Below are positions 16,856 through 23,770 of a stretch of DNA of 33,627 bases, one piece after another; position 1 is the first letter of the stretch, and every line of letters begins with the position of its first letter. Below the pieces are notes generated by a model. The model was not told the origin of the DNA and ran no database searches. It worked only from the letters and a program-made list of their open reading frames with translations. The position numbers were made by a program, and so were the translations under genes. The DNA is from an uncultured Clostridia bacterium (GTDB taxonomy: Bacteria > Bacillota > Clostridia > Saccharofermentanales > Saccharofermentanaceae), in the NCBI GenBank assembly GCA_905235455.1, contig CAJOLL010000012.1:1-33627 (forward strand), in the 5' to 3' direction.

Positions 16856-18896
16856 GCTCGTCTTCCGTAACAGCGTCAGAAGCCATAAAGAGAATGCGCT
16901 CTTCATGGGATCGCTGATCACATCGATCATCGCATTTTATGTGGTGCTTTCTCTGGGCAGTCAGGATGTGATGCGCTACCTGAAATCTCTGGAAGGGGAT
17001 GCGATCAGAAAACTGTTTGCCATGATCTCCGTCCTTTACGGCTTTACGCTCTTTATCGTTTTCGCCCTGATCTACTTCGCAAGTAAATACCAGATCGAGC
17101 GCCGGGCGCATGAGTTCGGCGTATATATTATGATGGGTATGAAGAAGACCAAGCTGCTCCTGATGCTTCTTGCCGAGGATGTCAGCAGCTCCGTTCTGGC
17201 GCTTCTGATCGGACTTCCGGTCTCTGTCCTGATCACGGAGGTGATCAGCCTGGTGACAGTGAAGATGGTCGGGATCGGATTTATGGGACATCAGTCCACG
17301 TTCTCGCTCTCTGCAGCGCTACTTACGGCGGCAGGATTCTTCCTGGCTAAACTTCTGGCTTTTCTGATCCTCTCTGTAAAACTTGCCCGTAAGGAAGTGG
17401 GCTCGCTTCTTTCCGATGCGCCGGATAATGTCAGAAAGAAAGACTGCCCGGCCATCTCGGCAGTGCTTTTTATCCTGGGTGTGGTATGCCTGGCACTTGC
17501 CTATAGACGGGGTCTTTCCGGGAATGCATGGGAGAGTGTTGCTACTCTCCGTGATACCGTAGTTCTGGGCCTTCTCGGTACGGTCCTTCTGTTTAGGGGG
17601 GTCCGTTTCCTGATCGGTATTATCGCGCAAAAAGCACCCGGCGGAAAACTCTCGATCTTTACTTTCCGCCAGATCGAGGATACTGTCATCTTTAAGTCGG
17701 GAACGCTTGCGATCTGCTCGATCCTGATCCTAGTGGCAAGTTCCTGCCTGGCTGCCGGTATCGGTACATTTGCTTCGTATAACATGTATGACACAAAGCG
17801 CGTCGACTACACATTCACGAACTTTTTTAACGGATCAAATGACGACCTGAAGGCGAGACTCTCGGAACTCGGAGTATCCGGAAACTTCTCTTATCTCGAT
17901 GAGATTCGGATCGCACATCCGTATATCGTCGGAAATGAAGACTATGACAGTGCTTTTCAGGCCGGAGAATTTGCCAAGCTTCAGGATGAGCTGGACCCCG
18001 AATTTGAGATGCATGACCAGCGTGGAAGCATCAACGGATTCCCGTTCATGATCCGCCTCTCTGACTACAATGCGCTCGTGACAGCGATGGGGGAAGAACC
18101 TCTCGAATTGAAGGACGGCGAACTCGGACTCTATAGGAGTACCAGTTTCACGTATAGCGAAGAACTCGATAATCTCGTCCTTTCAAAGAGACCGCATGTT
18201 ACCCTTGCAGGAAAAGAATTCGTGATGACCGGGAAGATGCAGAGTGCGCCGATCGTAACCGACAGCTTCATCACTCTTTCCGGTGCCCTGATCGTGCCGG
18301 ATCAGGACTTTGATTCCTTTTGCGCAGGGAAAGAAGAGGTCTATCTCAACGGACTTCTCGATAAGACGAAGTACAGCCGCAGTACGATGGTGAAGACATA
18401 TACTGACTTGAATGCAGTGTTGGATAAGACAGATCTTGATTACGAGAGTTATCTGCAGAACATGGGCCGGCAGCTTTTCTATCTGGTTGCGGCGAGCTAT
18501 GTCACGATCTATCTGGCCCTGATCTTCCTGGTGGTCGCGAATACCATTCTCGGCGTGCAGTTCCTCATGGGACAGAAGCGTGCGTCCGGAAGATATAGAA
18601 CGCTCGTGAAGCTCGGTGCGGACCATAAGGCGATGAATAAGAGCTCGAAGCGGCAGATCAACTGGTATTTCGGACTTCCGATCGCTGTCGCCTGTGCGAG
18701 TACATTCTTTGCGGCCAAGTCTCTCTTCTTCGGGATCTTGAGCTCGAGAACTAAGATGAATATGGATAAGATGCTTCCGATCGTAGCGATTGTTGCAGTG
18801 GTCTTTTGTTTGGTAGAATATGTGTACATGCTGATCGTAAAACGTAGCAGCTCCCGGTTCCTCGAGACGCTGATGACGCCGGAAAGGGAAGAATAG
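16845..18896 (+). CDS. BceB-like FtsX-family ABC permease
   Basis: Membrane subunit (683 residues) of the Bce-type system. The topology seen is the expected ten-helix form: one helix at residues 17-38, three in the first FtsX domain (the region with EFGVYIMMGMKKTKLLLMLLAED), further helices near residues 205-310, then a large extracytoplasmic domain from about residue 318 to 540, and three closing helices with the second FtsX-like domain. That large loop is the part that senses antimicrobial peptides or their lipid II cycle complexes in characterised relatives. The regulator and kinase genes follow directly, so it probably signals to the kinase. Confidence 0.9.
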   Translation: MFFKLVFRNSVRSHKENALFMGSLITSIIAFYVVLSLGSQDVMRYLKSLEGDAIRKLFAMISVLYGFTLFIVFALIYFASKYQIERRAHEFGVYIMMGMKKTKLLLMLLAEDVSSSVLALLIGLPVSVLITEVISLVTVKMVGIGFMGHQSTFSLSAALLTAAGFFLAKLLAFLILSVKLARKEVGSLLSDAPDNVRKKDCPAISAVLFILGVVCLALAYRRGLSGNAWESVATLRDTVVLGLLGTVLLFRGVRFLIGIIAQKAPGGKLSIFTFRQIEDTVIFKSGTLAICSILILVASSCLAAGIGTFASYNMYDTKRVDYTFTNFFNGSNDDLKARLSELGVSGNFSYLDEIRIAHPYIVGNEDYDSAFQAGEFAKLQDELDPEFEMHDQRGSINGFPFMIRLSDYNALVTAMGEEPLELKDGELGLYRSTSFTYSEELDNLVLSKRPHVTLAGKEFVMTGKMQSAPIVTDSFITLSGALIVPDQDFDSFCAGKEEVYLNGLLDKTKYSRSTMVKTYTDLNAVLDKTDLDYESYLQNMGRQLFYLVAASYVTIYLALIFLVVANTILGVQFLMGQKRASGRYRTLVKLGADHKAMNKSSKRQINWYFGLPIAVACASTFFAAKSLFFGILSSRTKMNMDKMLPIVAIVAVVFCLVEYVYMLIVKRSSSRFLETLMTPEREE

Positions 18897-18906
18897 TTCT
18901 GTACAT

Positions 18907-19578
18907 ATGAAGCACATCGCTGTTGTCGAAGATGAAAAAATGGTTGCCATGGAACTTGCTTCTATGCTCGAAAAAGAAGGGTACCGGGTGACCCGTATCG
19001 AGGACTTTTCCCGCGTGACGGAAGAAGTCCTCGCGCTCACTCCGGATCTTCTGCTCCTCGATATCAATCTCCCGAAAAAGAGCGGATTCCAGATCTGCCG
19101 GGAGGTCAAGAATAAGAGTGCGATCCCGGTCGTGGTGCTGACTTCCCGTGACCAGCTTCCGGACGAGCTTCATGCGCTGGAACTCGGCGCGGATGAATTT
19201 ATCACGAAGCCCTACCGGAAGGAGAGGCTTCTGGCGCGCATCGCCAATGTGCTTCGAAGATACGAGGGAAGATCGAATATGCTTGAAGGTCCGGGATTTC
19301 TTCTGGATCGCGGAACCTATACACTGTTTTCGGACGGCACGTCGGTGCTGCTTCCGAAGAACCAGGGGAAGATCCTGGAGACGCTTCTCATGGAATTCGG
19401 GAAACCCGTGCCGAAGCAGACGATCTGCGAGGCGGTCTGGGGGACCAGTGAGTTTATCGATGAAAATGCACTTCAGGTAAATCTCACGAGACTAAAGAAA
19501 ACGCTTTCCGGACTTCCGCTGAATGTGCGGATCACGGCGGAGCGTGGGGTGGGCTACAAGCTGGAGGCGCTGTCATGA
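18907..19578 (+). CDS. OmpR-family response regulator (BceR-like)
   Basis: Two-component response regulator of 223 residues. The receiver domain has the acidic pair E8-D9, phosphoacceptor D52 in LLLLDINLP, T79 and K101. The C-terminal half is an OmpR/PhoB winged helix (LLPKNQGKILETLL ... ALQVNLTRLKKTL ... ERGVGYKL). It starts 10 bp after the permease stop and overlaps the kinase gene by 4 bp. Its likely target is the dyad at 16011-16027 in front of the exporter, which would make the four genes autoregulated. A ribosome binding site is not obvious (GAATAGTTCTGTACAT), so translation may be coupled to the permease. Confidence 0.93.
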   Translation: MKHIAVVEDEKMVAMELASMLEKEGYRVTRIEDFSRVTEEVLALTPDLLLLDINLPKKSGFQICREVKNKSAIPVVVLTSRDQLPDELHALELGADEFITKPYRKERLLARIANVLRRYEGRSNMLEGPGFLLDRGTYTLFSDGTSVLLPKNQGKILETLLMEFGKPVPKQTICEAVWGTSEFIDENALQVNLTRLKKTLSGLPLNVRITAERGVGYKLEALS

Positions 19579-20597
19579 GAAAAATGCTGCGCATGTTCCG
19601 GAGCTGCGTCCCGTTCCTTATCTGTGTCCTTCTGAGCGACATCTTCTTTATCGTGCTGCTGTGGACGACGGATGTGAGTGCTTTTCGATTCGTGGCATCG
19701 GCACTGATCCTGTTCTCCATACTCTCGTTCCTGCTTCTTCTTGCGGGACTTAATATCCGGGAAAGACGGATCGGAAGGGCATTTGAAGAATATCTTTCCG
19801 ACCCGGACGAGAATCATGTGAAGATCCTTCTGTCCAGGCTTTCCGGGATGGAGAAGGAGCGGACGGATACACTTCTTTCCCTGATCGAAGAGAAAGAACA
19901 GCAGCGGACACGCCTTCTTTCCCAGAATGAGGATTATGAGGAATATGTCGAGGCCTGGGCACATGAGGCAAAGACGCCGATAGCACTTCTTACTCTGATC
20001 CTGGATAACAACAGGGACGACATGGATCCCGAGATGACCTATAAGATCGAGTATATAAGGTCGCGCCTGAGCGGATCTGTCGATCAGATGCTGCAGTATG
20101 CGAGGATCAAAGGCGAGCGGAAGGACTATCTCTTCGAGGAGCTGTCCCTCCGAGAAGTTATCGATGAGGTGGTCGAGGAATACCGCCCGCTCCTTCTCGA
20201 GAAGAACTTTACCGTCATCAACAAGATCAGGGACGAGAAGATCTATGCCGATCAGCGCGGGCTGCTCTATATGCTCGGACAGTTCGTCAGCAACTCGATC
20301 AAGTATAGTTCGGACGATCCGAGGATCATGTTCTATGTCGAACCGGAGAATCACCTGGTCGTGGAGGATAACGGCATCGGTGTCAAGAAGTGCGATCTGC
20401 CGTATATCTTCGAGCGCGGATTCACCGGAGGCAGCGGTCAGGCCAGGTCGAAAGCGACCGGAATGGGACTGTATCTTGCCGGAAAAATCGCGGAGGATAT
20501 GAATTTTGAGTTAAATGTTTCCTCGGAAACAGGAAATGGATTCCGAATCGTGGTACAATATCCAAACGTGGAACAAAGACGTTACCACGATACATAG
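19575..20597 (+). CDS. Intramembrane-sensing histidine kinase (BceS-like)
   Basis: Sensor kinase of 340 residues. Two N-terminal helices (about residues 12-30 and 37-58) are joined by an extracytoplasmic turn of only about six residues, so it has no ligand-binding domain and belongs to the intramembrane-sensing class that relies on its ABC permease for input. The phosphoacceptor is H130 in EAWAHEAKTPIALL. The N-box is FVSNSIKYS (N240), G1 is VEDNGIG (D265), and G2 is GMGLYLAGKI. The gene overlaps the regulator by ATGA. Unlike the usual Bacillus layout, the kinase and regulator follow the transporter genes. Confidence 0.93.
   Translation: MRKMLRMFRSCVPFLICVLLSDIFFIVLLWTTDVSAFRFVASALILFSILSFLLLLAGLNIRERRIGRAFEEYLSDPDENHVKILLSRLSGMEKERTDTLLSLIEEKEQQRTRLLSQNEDYEEYVEAWAHEAKTPIALLTLILDNNRDDMDPEMTYKIEYIRSRLSGSVDQMLQYARIKGERKDYLFEELSLREVIDEVVEEYRPLLLEKNFTVINKIRDEKIYADQRGLLYMLGQFVSNSIKYSSDDPRIMFYVEPENHLVVEDNGIGVKKCDLPYIFERGFTGGSGQARSKATGMGLYLAGKIAEDMNFELNVSSETGNGFRIVVQYPNVEQRRYHDT
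20551..20559 (+). promoter_or_regulatory. Possible extended -10 for the suf pair
   Basis: TG-G-TACAAT lies inside the kinase 3' end, 117 bases before the sufC start. No good -35 is visible. It could give the Fe-S genes their own transcription start, separate from the Bce operon. Weak evidence. Confidence 0.25.
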
Positions 20598-20654
20598 TAA
20601 CTGCAGAAAAGGATCCGGCGGACCCTAGGCGGGTATGCGCTCAGACGGCGGGTT

Positions 20655-20666
20655 CTTCTCGAGAAG
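20655..20666. repeat. 12-bp perfect palindrome at the sufC ribosome binding site
   Basis: CTTCTCGAGAAG overlaps the start of the AAGGAGG Shine-Dalgarno sequence of sufC (20664-20670). A protein bound here, or a small hairpin, could affect sufC translation or transcription. It may also be chance. Confidence 0.35.
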
Positions 20667-20676
20667 GAGGAAAAAT

Positions 20677-21432
20677 ATGCTGGAATTACAACATGTCTCA
20701 TTCGAAGTGAATGAGGAAGGCAGCGGCAAAGAGATCCTCCGTGATATAAGTCTTACGATCCCCACAGGAAATCTTACGGTCATTACGGGTCCGAACGGCG
20801 GAGGTAAATCCACGCTGGCCAAGGTCATCGCGGGCATTATCCGCCCGACTTCCGGTAAGATCCTGTTCGATGGAGAGGATATTACGGAGATGTCTATCAC
20901 GGACAGAGCGAGAAAGGGTATCGGATTTGCTTTTCAGCAGCCGGTCAGATTTAAGGGCATCCAGGTCTTCGACCTGATTCGCCTGGCAACGGGCACCAAG
21001 CTCTCTACGGTGGATGCCTGCAAATATCTGTCGGCGGTCGGACTCTGCGCCAGGGACTATATCAACCGCGAGGTCAACAGCAGCCTGTCGGGCGGTGAAC
21101 TGAAGCGTATCGAGATCGCGACAGTCCTCGCGAAAGCATCGAAACTGTCCGTCTTTGATGAGCCGGAGGCGGGTATCGACCTGTGGAGCTTCCAGAACCT
21201 CATTGAGGTCTTCGACGATATGCGAAAGAATATCTCGGACAGCTCGATCATGATCATTTCCCACCAGGAGAGGATCCTGAATATCGCAGATGAGATCGTC
21301 GTCCTGAAGGACGGACAGCTCCTGTACTGCGGACCGAAGGACGAAGTGTTGCCGAAACTGAGCGGGACAGATTCCTCCATCAAGGGATGCGGCCAGGGGA
21401 TCATAAAGAAGGAGGTGGATCCAAAATGCTGA
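20677..21432 (+). CDS. sufC: SufC-like Fe-S assembly ATPase
   Basis: SufC-type ABC ATPase (251 residues) that works with a SufB/D scaffold to build Fe-S clusters in the cytoplasm, not a transporter. Walker A is GPNGGGKST, the signature is LSGGELKRIEIATVLA, and Walker B ends VFDEPEAGIDLWS, with the EAGID typical of SufC. The ATG at 20677 is preceded by AAGGAGG, and the 14 upstream codons in frame are rejected. It overlaps the next gene by 7 bp. No cysteine desulfurase, SufU or SufE gene is adjacent, which fits the compact two-gene SUF-like form seen in anaerobes. Confidence 0.9.
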   Translation: MLELQHVSFEVNEEGSGKEILRDISLTIPTGNLTVITGPNGGGKSTLAKVIAGIIRPTSGKILFDGEDITEMSITDRARKGIGFAFQQPVRFKGIQVFDLIRLATGTKLSTVDACKYLSAVGLCARDYINREVNSSLSGGELKRIEIATVLAKASKLSVFDEPEAGIDLWSFQNLIEVFDDMRKNISDSSIMIISHQERILNIADEIVVLKDGQLLYCGPKDEVLPKLSGTDSSIKGCGQGIIKKEVDPKC

Positions 21433-22352
21433 ATCTGGATGCTACATCTGACCGTCTATTGGCGGAAGTGGCCGACCTTCACAAGGTCCCGGTCGGTGCA
21501 TTTAACATCCGCGCCAACGGTAAAGCGGTCGCGAGAAATTCTTCGGCGAATATCGACATCATCCCGAAGGAAAATGGTTCGGGCATCGATATCAAGATCA
21601 AATCGGGCACGAAGAATGAAAGCGTGCATATCCCGGTCGTTATGACGGCCAGCGGCATCAAGGAACTCGTATATAACGACTTTTATATCGGTGAAGGAGC
21701 CGATGTCGTGATCGTTGCCGGCTGCGGTATCGATAACTGTGGTCCGAAGGACAGCGAGCATGACGGTATCCACCGCTTCTTTGTCGGCAAGGGTGCAAAG
21801 GTCAAATATGTCGAAAAGCACTACGGCTCCGGCGATGGAACCGGCAAGCGTATCCTGAATCCGGGTACGGAAGTCTACATGGAAGAAGACAGCTACATGG
21901 AGATGGAGATGACGCAGATCAAAGGCGTTGATGACACGGTCCGTGATACCAAGGCGGAGCTCGGAAAGGGCGCAAGACTGGTCGTCCATGAGCGTCTTAT
22001 GACCCACGGAGATCAAAAGGCCGTAAGTAATTACAGAGTTGATCTCAACGGTGAAGGCTGCTCGGCAGACGTGATTTCCCGTTCTGTCGCCAGAGATGAT
22101 TCTTATCAGAAGTTTGATGCAGTCCTTAATGGTAATACCGCATGTTCCGGACACACCGAGTGCGATGCGATCATTATGGATAACGGAAGGATCCTGGCTG
22201 TCCCGGGACTCGAGGCGAATAACGTCGATGCGGCGCTCGTCCACGAAGCCGCGATCGGTAAGATCGCCGGCGAGCAGTTGATCAAGCTGATGACACTGGG
22301 TCTGACCGAGGCGGAAGCCGAGGAGCAGATCATCAACGGCTTCCTGAAGTGA
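21426..22352 (+). CDS. Short SufB/SufD-family scaffold protein
   Basis: SufB/D-family protein of 308 residues, well below the size of classical SufB (about 470) or SufD (about 420). The C-terminal core is clear: TACSGHTECDAIIMD, then LVHEAAIGKIAGEQLIKLMTLGL and EEQIINGFLK. The GCGIDNCGPKDSEHDGIHRFFVG stretch carries Cys and His residues that could help bind a cluster. The long N-terminal domain of SufB is absent. The start ATG 21426 follows AAGGAGGTGG and overlaps sufC by 7 bp. With SufC it probably forms the whole scaffold complex. A bidirectional hairpin follows at 22383. Confidence 0.88.
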   Translation: MLNLDATSDRLLAEVADLHKVPVGAFNIRANGKAVARNSSANIDIIPKENGSGIDIKIKSGTKNESVHIPVVMTASGIKELVYNDFYIGEGADVVIVAGCGIDNCGPKDSEHDGIHRFFVGKGAKVKYVEKHYGSGDGTGKRILNPGTEVYMEEDSYMEMEMTQIKGVDDTVRDTKAELGKGARLVVHERLMTHGDQKAVSNYRVDLNGEGCSADVISRSVARDDSYQKFDAVLNGNTACSGHTECDAIIMDNGRILAVPGLEANNVDAALVHEAAIGKIAGEQLIKLMTLGLTEAEAEEQIINGFLK

Positions 22353-22382
22353 TCGCTAAAAAAGCACCTGCAAATGAAAAAC

Positions 22383-22414
22383 GGGTCTGTCTCAATCTGA
22401 TTTGAGACAGACCC
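22383..22414. terminator. Bidirectional terminator between the suf pair and tRNA-Ala
   Basis: GGGTCTGTCTCAA (22383-22395) pairs perfectly with TTGAGACAGACCC (22402-22414) around a 6-base loop. On the minus strand it is followed by GTTTTTC, so it mainly serves the tRNA. On the plus strand the following TTCCTG is weaker. It shares its core with the hairpins at 29977 and 33190. Confidence 0.9.
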
Positions 22415-22427
22415 TTCCTGTGTGTGT

Positions 22428-22503
22428 TGGTGGAGCATATGAGGATCGAACTCACGACCTCCAGATTGCGAACCTGGCGCTCTCCCAGCTGAGCTAATGC
22501 CCC
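22428..22503 (-). tRNA. tRNA-Ala (anticodon CGC)
   Basis: A complete 76-base cloverleaf on the minus strand. The acceptor GGGGCAT pairs with ATGCTCC and contains the G3-U70 pair that identifies alanine tRNAs. The D arm reads AGCTCAGCTGGGAGAGC, the anticodon stem is CCAGG/TCTGG with loop TTCGCAA (anticodon CGC, reading GCG), and the T arm is GTGAG-TTCGATC-CTCAT. The CCA end is encoded. It is a lone tRNA gene with its own promoter and terminator. Confidence 0.96.
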
Positions 22504-22516
22504 GAATTACTTCCCT

Positions 22517-22545
22517 ATTATCGTGGTTGGCACTATAAATGTCAA
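22517..22545 (-). promoter_or_regulatory. Promoter of tRNA-Ala
   Basis: On the minus strand a perfect TTGACA (22540-22545) is spaced 17 bp from GATAAT (22517-22522), and the tRNA begins 13 bases after the -10 box. This is the best sigma-A promoter in the window. Confidence 0.88.
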
Positions 22546-22566
22546 GGCGAATTTTCCCATCTTATG

Positions 22567-22575
22567 TGGTATAGT
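22567..22575 (+). promoter_or_regulatory. Extended -10 promoter of the secreted-protein gene
   Basis: TG-G-TATAGT lies 31 bases before the start codon at 22607. No convincing -35 is visible, so the extended -10 would carry recognition. The promoter lies back to back with that of tRNA-Ala. Confidence 0.45.
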
Positions 22576-22606
22576 AGGTGGAAGAGAAGGGGAGAGGGAG
22601 GATCCG

Positions 22607-23770
22607 ATGAAGATCTTTAAAAGAATCATCAGTGTCGTCTGCGCGGCAGTAGTCGCAGCGGGGATCTGTGCTGTGCCGGCAGCGGCTTCGGAAAAAGAAG
22701 CAGACACGCTTGTCGTGGACGGAAAGACTTTTTCTTCGACAAGAAACTGCAAGGGAGATAACTGGAAATATGACGCGGAGTCGCATACTCTTTCCCTGAA
22801 CGGATACGACGGTATGTACATCGATTTGGGTACGCAGGAAAATGCGGTGATCGAACTTATCGGCGACAATAAAGTCGTTTCACATGTGCCATCGCCGGCG
22901 ATCCTGGTGGAAGGGAATCTGACAGTCACGGGCGAAGGCACGCTTTCTCTGGTAGTGGACGCGTGTCACAGCGCAGTCTGTGCGCAGGCCGGTTCTCTCA
23001 CAATAGAAAATACGAAGATTTCCGTGAAAGGAAGCGGTGAGGTTCCCGAGTCCGCTTATCTGCTTATGGCGGATAATGAGGTTTCGATGACGGGATCCGA
23101 TATCTCGATCGAAGATGCGATCACGGGCTCCGGCGGAGTGGTCGGCGCCATGAACGGGGATATCCTGATAAATGAAGGCTGTAAGCTTTCCGTTGATACC
23201 GCGACAAAAGGACTTGCGGCCTTAGGCGGAAGTGTCTCGATCCTGGGAGAAGGCACAACGGCGGAGATCACGGCTTCGGAAAATGCGGTCTATGCAAAAT
23301 CCGGGATCACGATCGAAGAGCCGGCGAGACTTATTGCGGAAAGTAAAAATGCCGTTACATCGGTATACTGCCCGGAGGGAAACATCGTCCTTAACTCCGT
23401 TTCGGCGGATATCACATCGGCAAGCGCTGCTATTGCAGGTAAGTCGATCCTGATGAGCGGCTGCTATATCAAAGATCCGTTTGACTGCCTGATTGCTGAG
23501 GTTTCAGATTTTCAGACAGTGACTCTTTATGACGAGGTCTGGGGAGAGGTGCACATCGTCAAGGGAATTGCGCCGACTCCGACACCTTCGCCTTCTCCGA
23601 CGCCGACACCGATCCCGACACCGACGGACAAACCGGAAGAGTTCGGAAGCACGAGTAGAGGGATCACCCCCCGCATGATCCTCGGAGGTGTGCTGGTCGT
23701 TGCTGCGCTGACTGTATTTTTGGCGGTCCTTATTAAAGAACTCCGATCTCGATCTCGTTACCGTCGATAA
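22607..23770 (+). CDS. Secreted, membrane-anchored beta-structure protein
   Basis: Surface protein of 387 residues. A signal peptide (MKIFKRIISVVCAAVVAAGICAVPAAA, cleavage after about residue 27) leads to a region rich in short strand repeats such as SHTLSLNGYDGMYIDLG, ITVELxGxN-like AVIELIGDN and LTVTGEGTLSL. This pattern is seen in clostridial carbohydrate-binding or beta-helix-like proteins. A Thr/Pro/Ser linker (TPTPSPSPTPTPIPTPTDK) spans the wall, and a closing hydrophobic helix (MILGGVLVVAALTVFLAVLI) with a basic tail (RSRSRYRR) anchors it in the membrane. No catalytic motif was recognised. The ATG at 22607 follows GGGAGG. Its 3' end overlaps the convergent GH31 gene by 38 bp. Confidence 0.82.
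   Translation: MKIFKRIISVVCAAVVAAGICAVPAAASEKEADTLVVDGKTFSSTRNCKGDNWKYDAESHTLSLNGYDGMYIDLGTQENAVIELIGDNKVVSHVPSPAILVEGNLTVTGEGTLSLVVDACHSAVCAQAGSLTIENTKISVKGSGEVPESAYLLMADNEVSMTGSDISIEDAITGSGGVVGAMNGDILINEGCKLSVDTATKGLAALGGSVSILGEGTTAEITASENAVYAKSGITIEEPARLIAESKNAVTSVYCPEGNIVLNSVSADITSASAAIAGKSILMSGCYIKDPFDCLIAEVSDFQTVTLYDEVWGEVHIVKGIAPTPTPSPSPTPTPIPTPTDKPEEFGSTSRGITPRMILGGVLVVAALTVFLAVLIKELRSRSRYRR

Noticed and set aside
18183-19109. Minus-strand open frame of 308 codons opposite the permease and regulator genes
   Set aside because: It spans two real plus-strand genes and shows no motif or ribosome binding site.
22428-22503. Reading the tRNA as Cys because GCA occurs in the anticodon loop
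   Set aside because: With a 7-base loop TTCGCAA the anticodon is CGC, and the G3-U70 pair and acceptor sequence are those of alanine.
23571-23635. CCGACACC-rich tract as a DNA repeat element
   Set aside because: It encodes the Thr-Pro wall-spanning linker of the secreted protein.
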